In this document: positions 50,576-59,864 of the stretch, piece by piece
Layout of the letters: each line of letters begins with the position of its first letter
How positions within the stretch are numbered: the first letter of the stretch is position 1
From: RGIG8700 sp045648505
Lineage (GTDB): Bacteria > Bacillota > Clostridia > RGIG6154
Assembly: GCA_045648505.1 (NCBI GenBank)
Contig: JAZROD010000060.1
Coordinates: forward strand, 54,245 to 118,244
Length of the DNA: 64,000 bases
Direction: 5' to 3'
Made by a program: the position numbers and the translations under genes
Notes under the pieces: generated by a model
Databases searched by the model: none
What the model was told of the DNA's origin: nothing
Seen by the model: only the letters and a program-made list of their open reading frames with translations

Positions 50576-52333
50576 ATGAAAAAGATAATTTCAATTATAA
50601 TAGCAGTAACAATGCTTCTATCAACTGTAAGCGTATTTGCGTCAACATCTGTTGGCGTAAATATGCTGGATGTTAACCTTTTAGACAGTGTTATTAAAGT
50701 TAAATTAGACAATGCCGAAAACGGCGAAAACATCCTTTTGGTTGTAACAAACCCTGGATATGACGATACTGCTGCTGATATTAAATATGCAGTTCAGAAC
50801 TACCAAAGTCTTACAGCTGATGAAGAAGGAAAAGCTGAATATTCATTCAAGCTTTATGCACCACAGGATGGTGAATACAAAATTTATGCAAACGGTAGCT
50901 ACCTTGCAGCATTCAAATATGATGTAGCTGCTATGAAATCTGCAGTTGATACAATTGTAGGATATGCTGCAAGCAACAACAAAACAGAACTTGAAACATA
51001 CATTAAAAATGCAGATGTTTTAAGAAATCTTGCTCTTGACACATTCGAACCAATCGTAAACACACAGATTGGTATTGATATGGGTAAAGTAGCTGAAAAG
51101 CTTATCGTTGAAGTTAACAAAAATACTTTCACAGGTTCAGATAAAGAAAACAGTGCAAAATTACAGAACATCATCAAAACTGTTGTTGCACTCGAACTCT
51201 TCAACCAGAACAAAGCTGATCAGTACATCTATAACAATGACGGATCATTAGTTCATGATTCAGCATTAAAGCTTTCAACACTTGACGAAAACAAAAATGT
51301 AACATTATATGCTTACTATGTAAACGGTTACAGTGAAGGTGCTAACGAATATGCTCTTACAAATGCTGGTAAAGCTGCAATTAAGAGTGCATTAAAAGGC
51401 AAAAACTTCGCTTCAACTGAAGATCTTTACAAAGTATTTATGGAAGCAGTTATCGTAAACGGTGTAAACAAAACTACACTTAAAGGTAGCTCAGCTTCAA
51501 TCACATACGGACACGTTAAAGGCTTACTTTCAGCTGCAAACAAATCAGCTACAGGTGTTACAGGTAATGTAACAAACTTTGTTGCTAACAAGCTTGCAGG
51601 TACAGCTGCTATTGCAGATATTGCTGCATTAAACGAACTTATTAAAAATTACGCAGCTCTTGAATCACAGCAGGGTGGCGGTTCAACCGGCGGCGGTGGC
51701 GGCGGCGGTTCTTCAGCTCCTGGTCTTTCAGCAGGTGGAACAATGGTTGTTACTCCTGTAGTAAATGTTGATGCTACAAAACAGAACGACAAAAACGCAA
51801 ACGAAAACCTTAAATATGCTTTCTCAGATATCGCAGACGTTGCATGGGCAACAGAAGCTATTGAAGCTTTATCAGCTAAAGGCATTATCAATGGTGTGGG
51901 TGATGGTAAATTCGATCCACAGGCTACTGTTACAAGAGAACAGTTCGTAAAAATGCTTTGCGTTGCACTTAATCTTACAGAAGAAGCTGAAATCAGCTTC
52001 ACAGATATCGCAAGTGATGACTGGTCACTTCCATACATCAAAAAAGCAGTTAAAGCAGGACTTATTTCAGGTATGGACGATAACACATTCGGTTACGGAG
52101 TTGGTATTTCAAGACAGGATATCGCAGTTATACTCCACAGAACAGTAAAAGAAACAACAGGTGATGCTCAGTTTGCAGACAAAGCTGAAATTGCAGATTA
52201 TGCAGTTGAAGCAGTTGGAGCTCTTTCAGGTCTTAAAATCTTAAACGGTTTTGAAGACGGTAGTTTCAAACCAAACGCAAGCTGTACAAGAGCACAGGCG
52301 GCAGTAATTATTTATAATTACCTTAACAGATAA
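50576..52333 (+). CDS. SLH-domain surface protein, C-terminal SLH repeats
   Basis: 585 residues with signal peptide (IISIIIAVTMLLSTVSVFAS). An unassigned N-terminal domain is joined by a Gly-rich linker (about 366-385, GGGSTGGGGGGGSSAPG) to three SLH repeats at 412-585 (FSDIADVAWATEAIEALSAK, FTDIASDDWSLPYIKKAVKA, third ending YNYLNR). Start at 50576 behind AGGAGG; the 50558 start lies in the previous gene. It and the preceding gene are wall-anchored by SLH at opposite ends, so they could be partner layers or scaffold and enzyme holder. Confidence 0.85.
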   Translation: MKKIISIIIAVTMLLSTVSVFASTSVGVNMLDVNLLDSVIKVKLDNAENGENILLVVTNPGYDDTAADIKYAVQNYQSLTADEEGKAEYSFKLYAPQDGEYKIYANGSYLAAFKYDVAAMKSAVDTIVGYAASNNKTELETYIKNADVLRNLALDTFEPIVNTQIGIDMGKVAEKLIVEVNKNTFTGSDKENSAKLQNIIKTVVALELFNQNKADQYIYNNDGSLVHDSALKLSTLDENKNVTLYAYYVNGYSEGANEYALTNAGKAAIKSALKGKNFASTEDLYKVFMEAVIVNGVNKTTLKGSSASITYGHVKGLLSAANKSATGVTGNVTNFVANKLAGTAAIADIAALNELIKNYAALESQQGGGSTGGGGGGGSSAPGLSAGGTMVVTPVVNVDATKQNDKNANENLKYAFSDIADVAWATEAIEALSAKGIINGVGDGKFDPQATVTREQFVKMLCVALNLTEEAEISFTDIASDDWSLPYIKKAVKAGLISGMDDNTFGYGVGISRQDIAVILHRTVKETTGDAQFADKAEIADYAVEAVGALSGLKILNGFEDGSFKPNASCTRAQAAVIIYNYLNR

Positions 52334-52353
52334 TCAGAAAGGAGAGAAAATAT

Positions 52354-55300
52354 ATGATGAAGAAACTTATTTCTATTGTTTTAACAATATGTATGCTTTT
52401 CAGCCTGATAACTGTTACAACAGCCGCTGAAATTTCAGAAGACGAAAGACTCGCGCTTTTAAAAGAAAAAGATTATACATTTATTAACATTAATCCTAAC
52501 ATCGATGCTTTCGCATCAATCGAAGTAATCAGAGATTATGCACCTTTCTATTCAGCAGAATCAGCTGATGCATCTTCTGCATATAATGCAGTACATGATG
52601 CAGGTGGCTATACTTATATGACAAGAATCCCAAGCTTTACACATGGTGGTCTTGCTATTACAGGTAACGAAAGCTACTACAAAAAAGGTATGGGTTACTT
52701 CAATATTGATGAAGAAAGAATTTATTCATCACAGAATCACAGCCCATTTATGTTCGCTACTGAATCATTTAAGCTTTCTGCAGATGAATTAAAAAATTAT
52801 AAATTTAATATTTACAAAAATGTTGCAAAAGCAACAACAGCTAAAGCATTTGCTGCAAATCCTGCCGGATTCCCGGCATCAACAACAGCATTCCCAAATG
52901 GTGATAATGGTTATGACTATATGCCAAATGTTGTTGATACAGAATATGTAGGCTCAAACTATAATGTTATTCTTAAAGATAACGACACAGATGTTAAAAT
53001 CAAAATTGGTCCTATCAACGATAAAGACTTCGTTGCAAACGCGGTAGATCATGTTGGTGGTGGCAGAACTGTTAACCACAGCGTTGCAGTTCCTGAAGGC
53101 GTAAAAGGCAATAGCATTGCAATCGCTGCAACAGTAGGTTCTGTTAACAACGGTGGTTCAGTATCAGGTTTATCAATTTCACCTGGAGCAGCGCTTTTAC
53201 CAATCGAGATTACATATGCTGACGGCGATGTTGAAAGAAAACAGATGGTTATCACAAGCATGGCAAACAAGAACGATATGGTATCTTCTGCAATTGTTTT
53301 CGGTGATAAATACGATGGTGGCAGAGAAATCGACTATAAAACTGAAACAGGCTACTATTCATCACTTCAGTTCATGCCTGCAAATTCAGGTCTTACATTT
53401 GCAGATGTAAAATTCCCTGAAAATGTTAGCGCTGGTGACATTAACTTTGGTTTTGCAGCAAGAGGAAATCAGCATGAATATTATGCAGATTTCTCAAATA
53501 TGGTTAACTTAGGTACATTCCCACTTAAGGATAAAGAAATTTCTACAATTAAGTATGTAAACGATTCATCTCCTGGTGATAACAACATCGAAGGAACTAT
53601 TTCATTTACCAGTACAACCGGTTCTGCAAATGTAAGAGCACTTGTTCCTGTTGAAATTAAAAACGGTGATGCTGATAAAGTTTACTTCTTATACTTAGGT
53701 AGAATCACACAGCAGCCTGCAATATTTGCTACAACAGTTATCAATGCATCACTTCAGGAAAAAATTGATGCAATCAATGCAAAACTTGAACTCGTTGATG
53801 AGAACACAACAGAAGCAGATTGCGAAGCAATCGATAAAGCTATCACAGCTTTAAAAGCAGAAAGCGATCTTGTTAAAGACAGTGATTTCATCACAGACAA
53901 ATACGAACTTATTAAAGAAAAACTTCTTGCACTCGCTCAGAGAAAAATCGCTGCAGTTGAAGCTGCTATTGAAGGTCTTGCAGATACATATACATACGAA
54001 ATGAAAGCTGCTTTCACAGAAGTATATGCAGATTATGTATTCTTATTTGAAAACGGTATTGAAGAAAGCGCTATCAATCCTGCTCTCAACAGTAAGATTA
54101 AAGCTCTCTATGCTCAGTTTGAAAAAGCTGACAAACTTGAAAAAATGGTTGCAGAATGGGACGAATATTCATACACAATGTATGAAGATGTAGTAGCTGC
54201 AAATGAAGCAATTGCTGAAATGGAAGCTATGGTATCAGAAAAAACAGCTACAGATGTTAAAGAATATTATGAAACAGCTACAACTGCAAAAACTATTGAT
54301 AACAAAATCAAAGCACTTGCAGATACATACAGCTCAGAAATGCTTGAAGATGTTCTCGCTATCGAAAAAGAAGCAAACGAATTCGTTGAAAAGGGCGGAA
54401 ACGAAGGAGCATTTGAATTCCTTGCTAAACTTGAAAATCTCGTTAAATCAGCAGCAGAAGATATTCTCGTAGCTGATGTTGAAGAAGTTTCAAAGAAATT
54501 AGCAGAACTTCCAAAACCATACTCAACAGAAATGAAAGCTGAAATTGAAGCTATCGTTGCTGCAGTTGCATCAATCGAAGAAAGAGGCGGAGAACTTCCT
54601 GCAGATGCACAGGCTATTCTCGATGAATTCCTTGCACAGAAAAACGAAGCTGCATTCTATGTAACAACAAAATTAAACTACACAAGAGATATTTTTGAAG
54701 ATGTTAAAAAATATGCTGCTCAGGGTTATGCAGATAAAGATAAGAAAGTTTATGTATATCCTTCAGATGCATGGCATCCAACAGTTACTGCACAGGCAAA
54801 CGGCAAATTTGCATTTGACGAAGCAGGCTTTATGACACAGTTTAAGCTTGATGACAAAAATGTTGCTACAGTAAATGGTATTCCTTACCAGTTTGGTCCT
54901 GTTTTATCAAAAGTAAACGGTGTGGCTAACGAACCTAACTCAATCAATAATGCAGATTGCTCAAATGGTATTGAAATTCCGGTTGAAGAACTTCCATACG
55001 AAGAACTTTATCTTGTAGCTTGGTCAAAGACTGCTGATTCAACAGTAGCTATCACATACAACTACACAGATGGTACATCTTCAGCAGAAGCAACAACTAA
55101 CAAAATCAAAGGTGGTATATCAGGTAAACCAACAAATGATGCTTTAGGAACAGTTCTTAACGCATCAGGTATTACATTCTTCAGAGCATACTCTGCAACA
55201 GCTATAAACGACCAGACATATGGTTGGGGTGGTTACTCAATTTATGTATCATCACACTTCTTAAGACCAAACGATAAGAAAGTATTAAAATCTATCTCAA

Positions 55301-56112
55301 TCATAGCTTCTGATAAAGACGTTAACATTCTTGCTTTAACAGGTAAGGTTGCAAACAGCGGTATCGTTTCAAAGAAACTTGATGCTTCTGTTGCAGGTCT
55401 TGCAGGTGATAATGAAGATGACGAAATCAGAAAGCTCGTTGGTGATTCTAAGAAATATATGGAAATCCTTGATGCTAAGGGTGTTGCTTATAACGAAACA
55501 TATGCTGCAACAGTTCAGCAGTATGCTGAAGAATATATTACAGTTGATTCAGTTGAATGCTACACAGATACAGACAACAGAAACATCACTGTTACATTCT
55601 CAGGTGCAATTGCTGATGAATGCATCACAAAGAACAACTTTGTATTAAAGAAAGATGGCGTAGTTGTTGCAAACTACAACATTGAAAAGATTTCTGCTAA
55701 TATTATTAAAATCACAGTTAAGAATGCATTTGATTATGAATGTGCTTATTCATTAGAAATCAGCGGAGACATCACAAACGATGAAAAGACTGTAGCTCTC
55801 GGAGCAACAGAAGTTTACGATTATGACGGTCTTGCAGCTGTTGATGTTAAAGTAACTTACGAAAACAACAAAATCAATATTAATGTTAAGAATAACTTAA
55901 CTGTAGGACTTGATAACTTTGTTGTTATGACAGGTGCTTTCGACAAAGATAATGCATTGATAAAACTTGAACCGGTTTCAGGAGCACTTGAAGCAGGTGA
56001 AGAATTCAATCAGAGTATTGATTTTAATGCAAGTGAAGGAAAAATTACCTGCACAATAATTGATACTCTTGACAATGCTAAATTGTTATTTAATCCTATT
56101 GCTGTAAGATAA
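52354..56112 (+). CDS. 1252-residue secreted protein with helical repeats
   Basis: Signal peptide (LISIVLTICMLFSLITVTTA, then AEISEDE). Residues 30-460 are beta-rich and unassigned. Residues about 468-770 hold four or five helical repeats with a recurring LADTYxxEM pattern (LADTYTYEMKAAF, LADTYSSEMLEDV, LPKPYSTEMKAEI), probably a rod. A beta domain follows, and an Ig-like domain lies near 1064-1140 (ITVTFSGAIADECITKNNFV). No SLH or LPXTG anchor. Last gene of the HU-led operon; ATG codons at 52354 and 52357 are both possible. Function unknown; perhaps a surface spacer or substrate-binding protein. Confidence 0.75.
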   Translation: MMKKLISIVLTICMLFSLITVTTAAEISEDERLALLKEKDYTFININPNIDAFASIEVIRDYAPFYSAESADASSAYNAVHDAGGYTYMTRIPSFTHGGLAITGNESYYKKGMGYFNIDEERIYSSQNHSPFMFATESFKLSADELKNYKFNIYKNVAKATTAKAFAANPAGFPASTTAFPNGDNGYDYMPNVVDTEYVGSNYNVILKDNDTDVKIKIGPINDKDFVANAVDHVGGGRTVNHSVAVPEGVKGNSIAIAATVGSVNNGGSVSGLSISPGAALLPIEITYADGDVERKQMVITSMANKNDMVSSAIVFGDKYDGGREIDYKTETGYYSSLQFMPANSGLTFADVKFPENVSAGDINFGFAARGNQHEYYADFSNMVNLGTFPLKDKEISTIKYVNDSSPGDNNIEGTISFTSTTGSANVRALVPVEIKNGDADKVYFLYLGRITQQPAIFATTVINASLQEKIDAINAKLELVDENTTEADCEAIDKAITALKAESDLVKDSDFITDKYELIKEKLLALAQRKIAAVEAAIEGLADTYTYEMKAAFTEVYADYVFLFENGIEESAINPALNSKIKALYAQFEKADKLEKMVAEWDEYSYTMYEDVVAANEAIAEMEAMVSEKTATDVKEYYETATTAKTIDNKIKALADTYSSEMLEDVLAIEKEANEFVEKGGNEGAFEFLAKLENLVKSAAEDILVADVEEVSKKLAELPKPYSTEMKAEIEAIVAAVASIEERGGELPADAQAILDEFLAQKNEAAFYVTTKLNYTRDIFEDVKKYAAQGYADKDKKVYVYPSDAWHPTVTAQANGKFAFDEAGFMTQFKLDDKNVATVNGIPYQFGPVLSKVNGVANEPNSINNADCSNGIEIPVEELPYEELYLVAWSKTADSTVAITYNYTDGTSSAEATTNKIKGGISGKPTNDALGTVLNASGITFFRAYSATAINDQTYGWGGYSIYVSSHFLRPNDKKVLKSISIIASDKDVNILALTGKVANSGIVSKKLDASVAGLAGDNEDDEIRKLVGDSKKYMEILDAKGVAYNETYAATVQQYAEEYITVDSVECYTDTDNRNITVTFSGAIADECITKNNFVLKKDGVVVANYNIEKISANIIKITVKNAFDYECAYSLEISGDITNDEKTVALGATEVYDYDGLAAVDVKVTYENNKININVKNNLTVGLDNFVVMTGAFDKDNALIKLEPVSGALEAGEEFNQSIDFNASEGKITCTIIDTLDNAKLLFNPIAVR

Positions 56113-56129
56113 TACAGTAAACAAATTTA

Positions 56130-56166
56130 AAACTCCTTTCAGGTTAACCTGAAAGGAGTTTTTTCA
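56130..56166. terminator. Terminator of the surface-protein operon
   Basis: AAACTCCTTTCAGG-TTAA-CCTGAAAGGAGTTT, a 14-bp perfect stem followed by T run; also usable by the convergent gene. Confidence 0.92.
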
Positions 56167-56982
56167 TTATAAGCATCTTTCTAAAAATTTAAGACATTCA
56201 AGACTGTGTTTAGCATAGCTTTCTAAAAGACCTTCTTCTTCATAACGGCATTTTACTTCAAGCACTAAAGGAACATCTTTTGTGCTTTCACCGAAAGCCC
56301 GCATAACCTCAAGCCAGTCTATATTACCTGTGTCGGGGAGAAGGTGGTCGTCTTTGTTTTTAAAATTGTTGTGGATGTGAACACATTTTATTCTGTTGCC
56401 CGCTTCTCTGATTGCCCTAGCATGGTCAAAGTCGCTCATATTTGCGTGACCGAAATCCCAGCAGATACCTGCCTTTCCACCAAAACTGTCCACAAGCTTA
56501 ATAAGGTCTCTGTAGTCTGATGTGTAAACAGGCTCTTCTGGTTTTGTAGTCGGACTGTTTTCAAGAGCAATTGCAGTTTTGTAATAATCTGCCGCTTCTA
56601 TGTATCTTTTTATTGGTTCTTGATTATAAGTAAAGGCTTTTTCAGTTGAGAAGCCGTCATTTTTTGCAGTTTTTGGATGGTGAACACACCATTTCGCACC
56701 AATCTTACCGCTTATTTCAAGAGCATCATAAACCTGAAAATCAAATATTTCGTCAGGAAGCTCTGCGGATGTGGAGGTATAAGGAAGATGAGTCTGGTAG
56801 CACTCAAGACCTGTTTCAGAAAGAATTCTGTTTATATTAAAAGCAATAATCGACTTCTTTTCTGCAAGTTCGTTTCTTGCATCGTGAAAGTTGATTGAAA
56901 TGCAGTCAAACCCTGCTTTTGCCGCAAGATGACACTTTAATTCAAAATATTTACCGTAATCTATTTGTATTCCTTTTTTCAT
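56167..56982 (-). CDS. Sugar phosphate isomerase/epimerase-like TIM barrel (AP_endonuc_2)
   Basis: 271 residues. Metal ligands of the xylose-isomerase-like family are visible: Glu in AIALENSPTT, Asp-x-x-His in ICWDFGHANM, His in KCVHIHNN and Glu in LVLEVKCRY. Such enzymes isomerise sugars or inositol derivatives. They often partner with Gfo/Idh/MocA oxidoreductases like those at 9.9 and 12.4 kb, though here they are far apart. GAGGTG precedes the start. Confidence 0.83.
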   Translation of the reverse strand: MKKGIQIDYGKYFELKCHLAAKAGFDCISINFHDARNELAEKKSIIAFNINRILSETGLECYQTHLPYTSTSAELPDEIFDFQVYDALEISGKIGAKWCVHHPKTAKNDGFSTEKAFTYNQEPIKRYIEAADYYKTAIALENSPTTKPEEPVYTSDYRDLIKLVDSFGGKAGICWDFGHANMSDFDHARAIREAGNRIKCVHIHNNFKNKDDHLLPDTGNIDWLEVMRAFGESTKDVPLVLEVKCRYEEEGLLESYAKHSLECLKFLERCL

Positions 56983-57000
56983 ATTTTCACCTCAAAAAAG

Positions 57001-57029
57001 AGTATACTACTTATTTTTGGTCGTGTCAA
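57001..57029 (-). promoter_or_regulatory. Promoter of the isomerase-like gene
   Basis: Minus-strand TTGACA (57024-57029), 17 bp, TATACT (57001-57006). Confidence 0.8.
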
Positions 57030-57060
57030 ATTCAAGGTAAATAAAAAGTTTTTAAAGATG

Positions 57061-57089
57061 TTGTAAAATATGGGTATGTGTGGTATAAT
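57061..57089 (+). promoter_or_regulatory. Promoter of the atp operon
   Basis: TTGTAA (57061-57066), 17 bp, TATAAT (57084-57089), 30 bp before the first gene. Confidence 0.75.
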
Positions 57090-57118
57090 ATGGTTAATAT
57101 GGTAAAAGGAGAAGTTTG

Positions 57119-57505
57119 GTGACAAGAGTAAATGATGTTGTTATTAAAGAGACAAAATATATAGCATATTTCGTAATTGTTTTCAGCGTTATTATGGAAT
57201 CTGTATTTCTTGTGCTTCAGAAATGGGATTATACAGTTTTCCTCGGCAATGTTTTGTCTGCAACGGCGGTTGTACTTAATTTTCTCTTTATGGGAATAAC
57301 AGTTCAGAAAGCTGTTGAGAAAGATGAAAAGGATGCAAGAAATGCTATGAAGGCTTCACAGTCATTAAGAACGCTTTTCTTGTTTGTGGTGGCACTGATT
57401 GGTGCATCTGTGCCTGTGTTCAATATATGGGCAACACTCATTCCGCTTATCTTCCCAAGAATTGCCGTAGCACTGAGACCTTTATTTGACAGAAAGGAGA
57501 ATTAA
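57119..57505 (+). CDS. atpI: ATP synthase accessory protein AtpI
   Basis: 128 residues with four hydrophobic segments (YIAYFVIVFSVIMESVFLVL, VLSATAVVLNFLFMGITV and two near the C-terminus). AtpI helps assemble the c-ring. The family is weakly conserved, and the assignment rests largely on size and on the first place in the atp operon. I use GTG at 57119 (spacing 7 from AAGGAG); TTG at 57116 is possible. Confidence 0.75.
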   Translation: MTRVNDVVIKETKYIAYFVIVFSVIMESVFLVLQKWDYTVFLGNVLSATAVVLNFLFMGITVQKAVEKDEKDARNAMKASQSLRTLFLFVVALIGASVPVFNIWATLIPLIFPRIAVALRPLFDRKEN

Positions 57506-57512
57506 GGCGTAA

Positions 57513-58409
57513 ATGAAAAAATCAAAAGGCTTTATTGCCCTTGATATACTTTATATTTTAATGATGACCGTACCTTTTGTGGTGGGAATGATTATAAAAA
57601 TTCTTACGAAAGGGCCGTCGGAGGGCATATCCATCACAGGTGCGCAGGTGTATTTTGATATACCGTTCCCTGTTCAGAATCTGGTTATTACAGAGTCACA
57701 GATAAATTCATGGCTTGTTATGATTGTAATACTTGGTCTTTGTCTTTATATGACCCACGGAATTGCAGTTAAGGCAACCACAAAAAGACAGTATATAGCA
57801 GAGTGGCTTGTGGAACTTACCAACAAGCTTGTAAGAGGCAATATGGGTGAATACTTTATGGGCTTTGCGCCATTTATTGCAGGTATTCTTATTCTTTCTG
57901 CAATGTCAAGTCTTGTGACACTTATGGGACTTTTCCCACCAACCTCGGACATAAATGTTACGGCAGGTTGGGCAATACTTGTTTTTGTTCTTATAACATA
58001 CTATAAGATGAAGGCAGGCCCGATAACATATATGAAAAGCTTTGCACAGCCAATTGCGATGGCACCGCTTAATATTATCGGTGAAATTGCAACACCTGTT
58101 TCAATGGCGTTCCGTCATTACGGAAATGTTATTTCAGGCTCGGTTATTTCGGTGCTTATAGCGGTAGGTCTTCAGGGACTTACAAAGCTTATTCTTGGCT
58201 TTTTGCCGGGATTTTTAGGAGAATTCCCATTCCTGCAGATTGGTCTCCCTGCAATACTTTCTCTGTATTTTGACATATTCAGCGGATGCTTGCAGGCATA
58301 TATCTTTGCAATGCTCACAATGCTTTATGTGGCAGGCGGATTCCCTGCAGAGGAATATGAATTAAGAAAATTAAAAAAACAAAAAATAAAGATAAATGGA
58401 GGAAATTAA
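57513..58409 (+). CDS. atpB: ATP synthase subunit a
   Basis: 298 residues, about six membrane helices. The essential Arg that faces the c-ring is in TPVSMAFRHYGNVISGSV near residue 200, and the C-terminal helix contains LQAYIFAMLTMLYVAGG. It forms the ion half-channels of the Fo stator. The long N-terminal part (about 60 residues before the second helix) is typical of clostridial forms. It ends one base before atpE. Confidence 0.92.
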   Translation: MKKSKGFIALDILYILMMTVPFVVGMIIKILTKGPSEGISITGAQVYFDIPFPVQNLVITESQINSWLVMIVILGLCLYMTHGIAVKATTKRQYIAEWLVELTNKLVRGNMGEYFMGFAPFIAGILILSAMSSLVTLMGLFPPTSDINVTAGWAILVFVLITYYKMKAGPITYMKSFAQPIAMAPLNIIGEIATPVSMAFRHYGNVISGSVISVLIAVGLQGLTKLILGFLPGFLGEFPFLQIGLPAILSLYFDIFSGCLQAYIFAMLTMLYVAGGFPAEEYELRKLKKQKIKINGGN

Positions 58410-58410
58410 A

Positions 58411-58695
58411 ATGTTAGAAATCGCAGTAGGTATTATTTTAGGATGTTGTGCACTTGGTGCAGGTACAGCTATGATCGCAGGTATCGGCCCTGGTATCGGT
58501 GAAGGTAACGCAGTTGCAAAAGCTTGTGAAGCTATCGGCCGTCAGCCTGAATGCAAAGGTGATGTAACATCAACAATGCTTATGGGTTGTGCTATTGCAG
58601 AAACAACAGGTCTTTATGCACTTGTTATTGCAATTCTTCTTATTTTCGTTGCACCTAACCTCTTAGTAGATGTATTAATGAAAACTATTGGTTAA
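58411..58695 (+). CDS. atpE: ATP synthase subunit c, two-carboxylate sodium-type
   Basis: 94 residues in two helices joined by the polar loop GRQPECKGD. Helix 1 has the Gly-rich GAGTAMIAGIGPGIGEGN with Glu31. Helix 2 has AIAETTGLYALVI with Glu64, Thr65 and Tyr69. Glu64 is the ion-carrying carboxylate. Glu31 takes the place of the Gln of the Ilyobacter-type Na+ site, as in the two-carboxylate Na+ ring known from Fusobacterium nucleatum. Sodium coupling is therefore likely. The start at 58411 follows GGAGGA; a longer frame begins inside atpB. Confidence 0.93.
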   Translation: MLEIAVGIILGCCALGAGTAMIAGIGPGIGEGNAVAKACEAIGRQPECKGDVTSTMLMGCAIAETTGLYALVIAILLIFVAPNLLVDVLMKTIG

Positions 58696-58835
58696 GCTTT
58701 ACGAAATTTAACCAACTTGCACTGATTGCACCCTTATGTACACAAAGTACACAGCGGTTACAATCAGCACAATTTGCAATAAATTTCATACAAGCTAAAA
58801 AGTGCAAGACCGAATCGGTCCGAAAGGAGATATAA
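58696..58835 (+). other. Structured intergenic segment between atpE and atpF
   Basis: 140 bp without an ORF. Nested stems are visible: GAAATTT / AAATTTC as outer arms, TGATTG / CAATCA inside, TGTAC-ACAAA-GTACA at the centre, then GACCG-AAT-CGGTC before the atpF ribosome binding site. It may set relative expression of the abundant c subunit against the rest, as intercistronic hairpins do in other atp operons. It lacks the repeated heptamers of arrays A-C. Confidence 0.55.
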
Positions 58836-59333
58836 ATGCAGACATTAGACGTTATTTCTGTCAACTTATGGCAAATAATCATATCTCTGGCTAACCTTGT
58901 AATTATTTATAGCATAATCAAGAAGTTCCTTTTTAAACCTGTTGAAAAAGTGGTTGAAAAAAGAAAAAATGAAATTGATATGCAGTATGAAAATGCGGCT
59001 TTGGCAGAACAAAGTGCCGAAGAAAATAAAAACGCATGGGAAAATAAAATGAAGTCTGCAAAAGACGAAGCTGAAAGCATTATAAAGGATGCGGAAGCAG
59101 TTGCATATAACCGTGGTGAAAAAATTGTTGAACAGGCAAATGAAAAAGCTGATGCAATTATGCGCCGCGCGGAAAAAGAAGCAGAACTTGAATACAAGAA
59201 GTCAGAAGAAAAAATCAAAAAAGAAATCGTTGATGTTTCTTCATTACTTGCGGAAAAAATTCTTGACCGTGAAATTAAAGAAGAAGATCATCATGATTTT
59301 ATAGAATCTTTCATTGAAAGTATAGGAGAGTAA
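58836..59333 (+). CDS. atpF: ATP synthase subunit b
   Basis: 165 residues. One N-terminal membrane helix (LWQIIISLANLVIIYSIIKK) and a long charged coiled coil (AEQSAEENKNAWENKMKSAK) that forms the peripheral stalk. FLFKPVEKVVEKRKNEI after the membrane segment is the usual F-type b start. AAAGGAG precedes the ATG. Confidence 0.92.
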   Translation: MQTLDVISVNLWQIIISLANLVIIYSIIKKFLFKPVEKVVEKRKNEIDMQYENAALAEQSAEENKNAWENKMKSAKDEAESIIKDAEAVAYNRGEKIVEQANEKADAIMRRAEKEAELEYKKSEEKIKKEIVDVSSLLAEKILDREIKEEDHHDFIESFIESIGE

Positions 59334-59336
59334 ACA

Positions 59337-59864
59337 ATGAAAATGGGCAGAGAATATGCCTCCGCTTTGTTTACTTTAGCAGTTGAAGAAGGTAAGCAAA
59401 GGGAGTATTTCGACTCTCTTGAAACCGTTAAAACCGTTTTTATCCAAAACAGAGAATATATAGACTTTTTAAATTCTTTTTCAATACCTAAATCCGAAAG
59501 AGTTGATGCAATTGAAGAAGCTTTCGGTAAAAGTCTTGATGAGCATGTTGTAAGCTTTGTTAAACTTCTTTGTGAAAAAGACAAAATTTCAGAATTTTTT
59601 GAATGTGTTGAAATTTACAAAGAACTTTTAGATTTATACGAAAATGTTTCTGTTGCAAAGGTTACAAGCTCAATAGAACTTAAAGAAGAAGAAATGACAA
59701 AGCTTAAAGAAAAGCTTGAAAAAGCATACGGCAAAAAAGTGGTGCTTGACATTAAGGTTGATAAAGACCTTCTTTGCGGTATTGTTGTGGAAATAGACGG
59801 TAAGATTATTGACGGCAGTATAAGAAAGAGTCTTGGCAATGTAAAGGAAGTGATTAGCAAATGA
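59337..59864 (+). CDS. atpH: ATP synthase subunit delta
   Basis: 175 residues. The N-terminal helical bundle (GREYASALFTLAVEEGKQRE) binds the top of subunit alpha, and the C-terminal part ends with the family closing GIVVEIDGKIIDGSIRKSL. It links the b stalk to F1. It starts three bases after atpF and overlaps atpA by four bases. Confidence 0.92.
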   Translation: MKMGREYASALFTLAVEEGKQREYFDSLETVKTVFIQNREYIDFLNSFSIPKSERVDAIEEAFGKSLDEHVVSFVKLLCEKDKISEFFECVEIYKELLDLYENVSVAKVTSSIELKEEEMTKLKEKLEKAYGKKVVLDIKVDKDLLCGIVVEIDGKIIDGSIRKSLGNVKEVISK

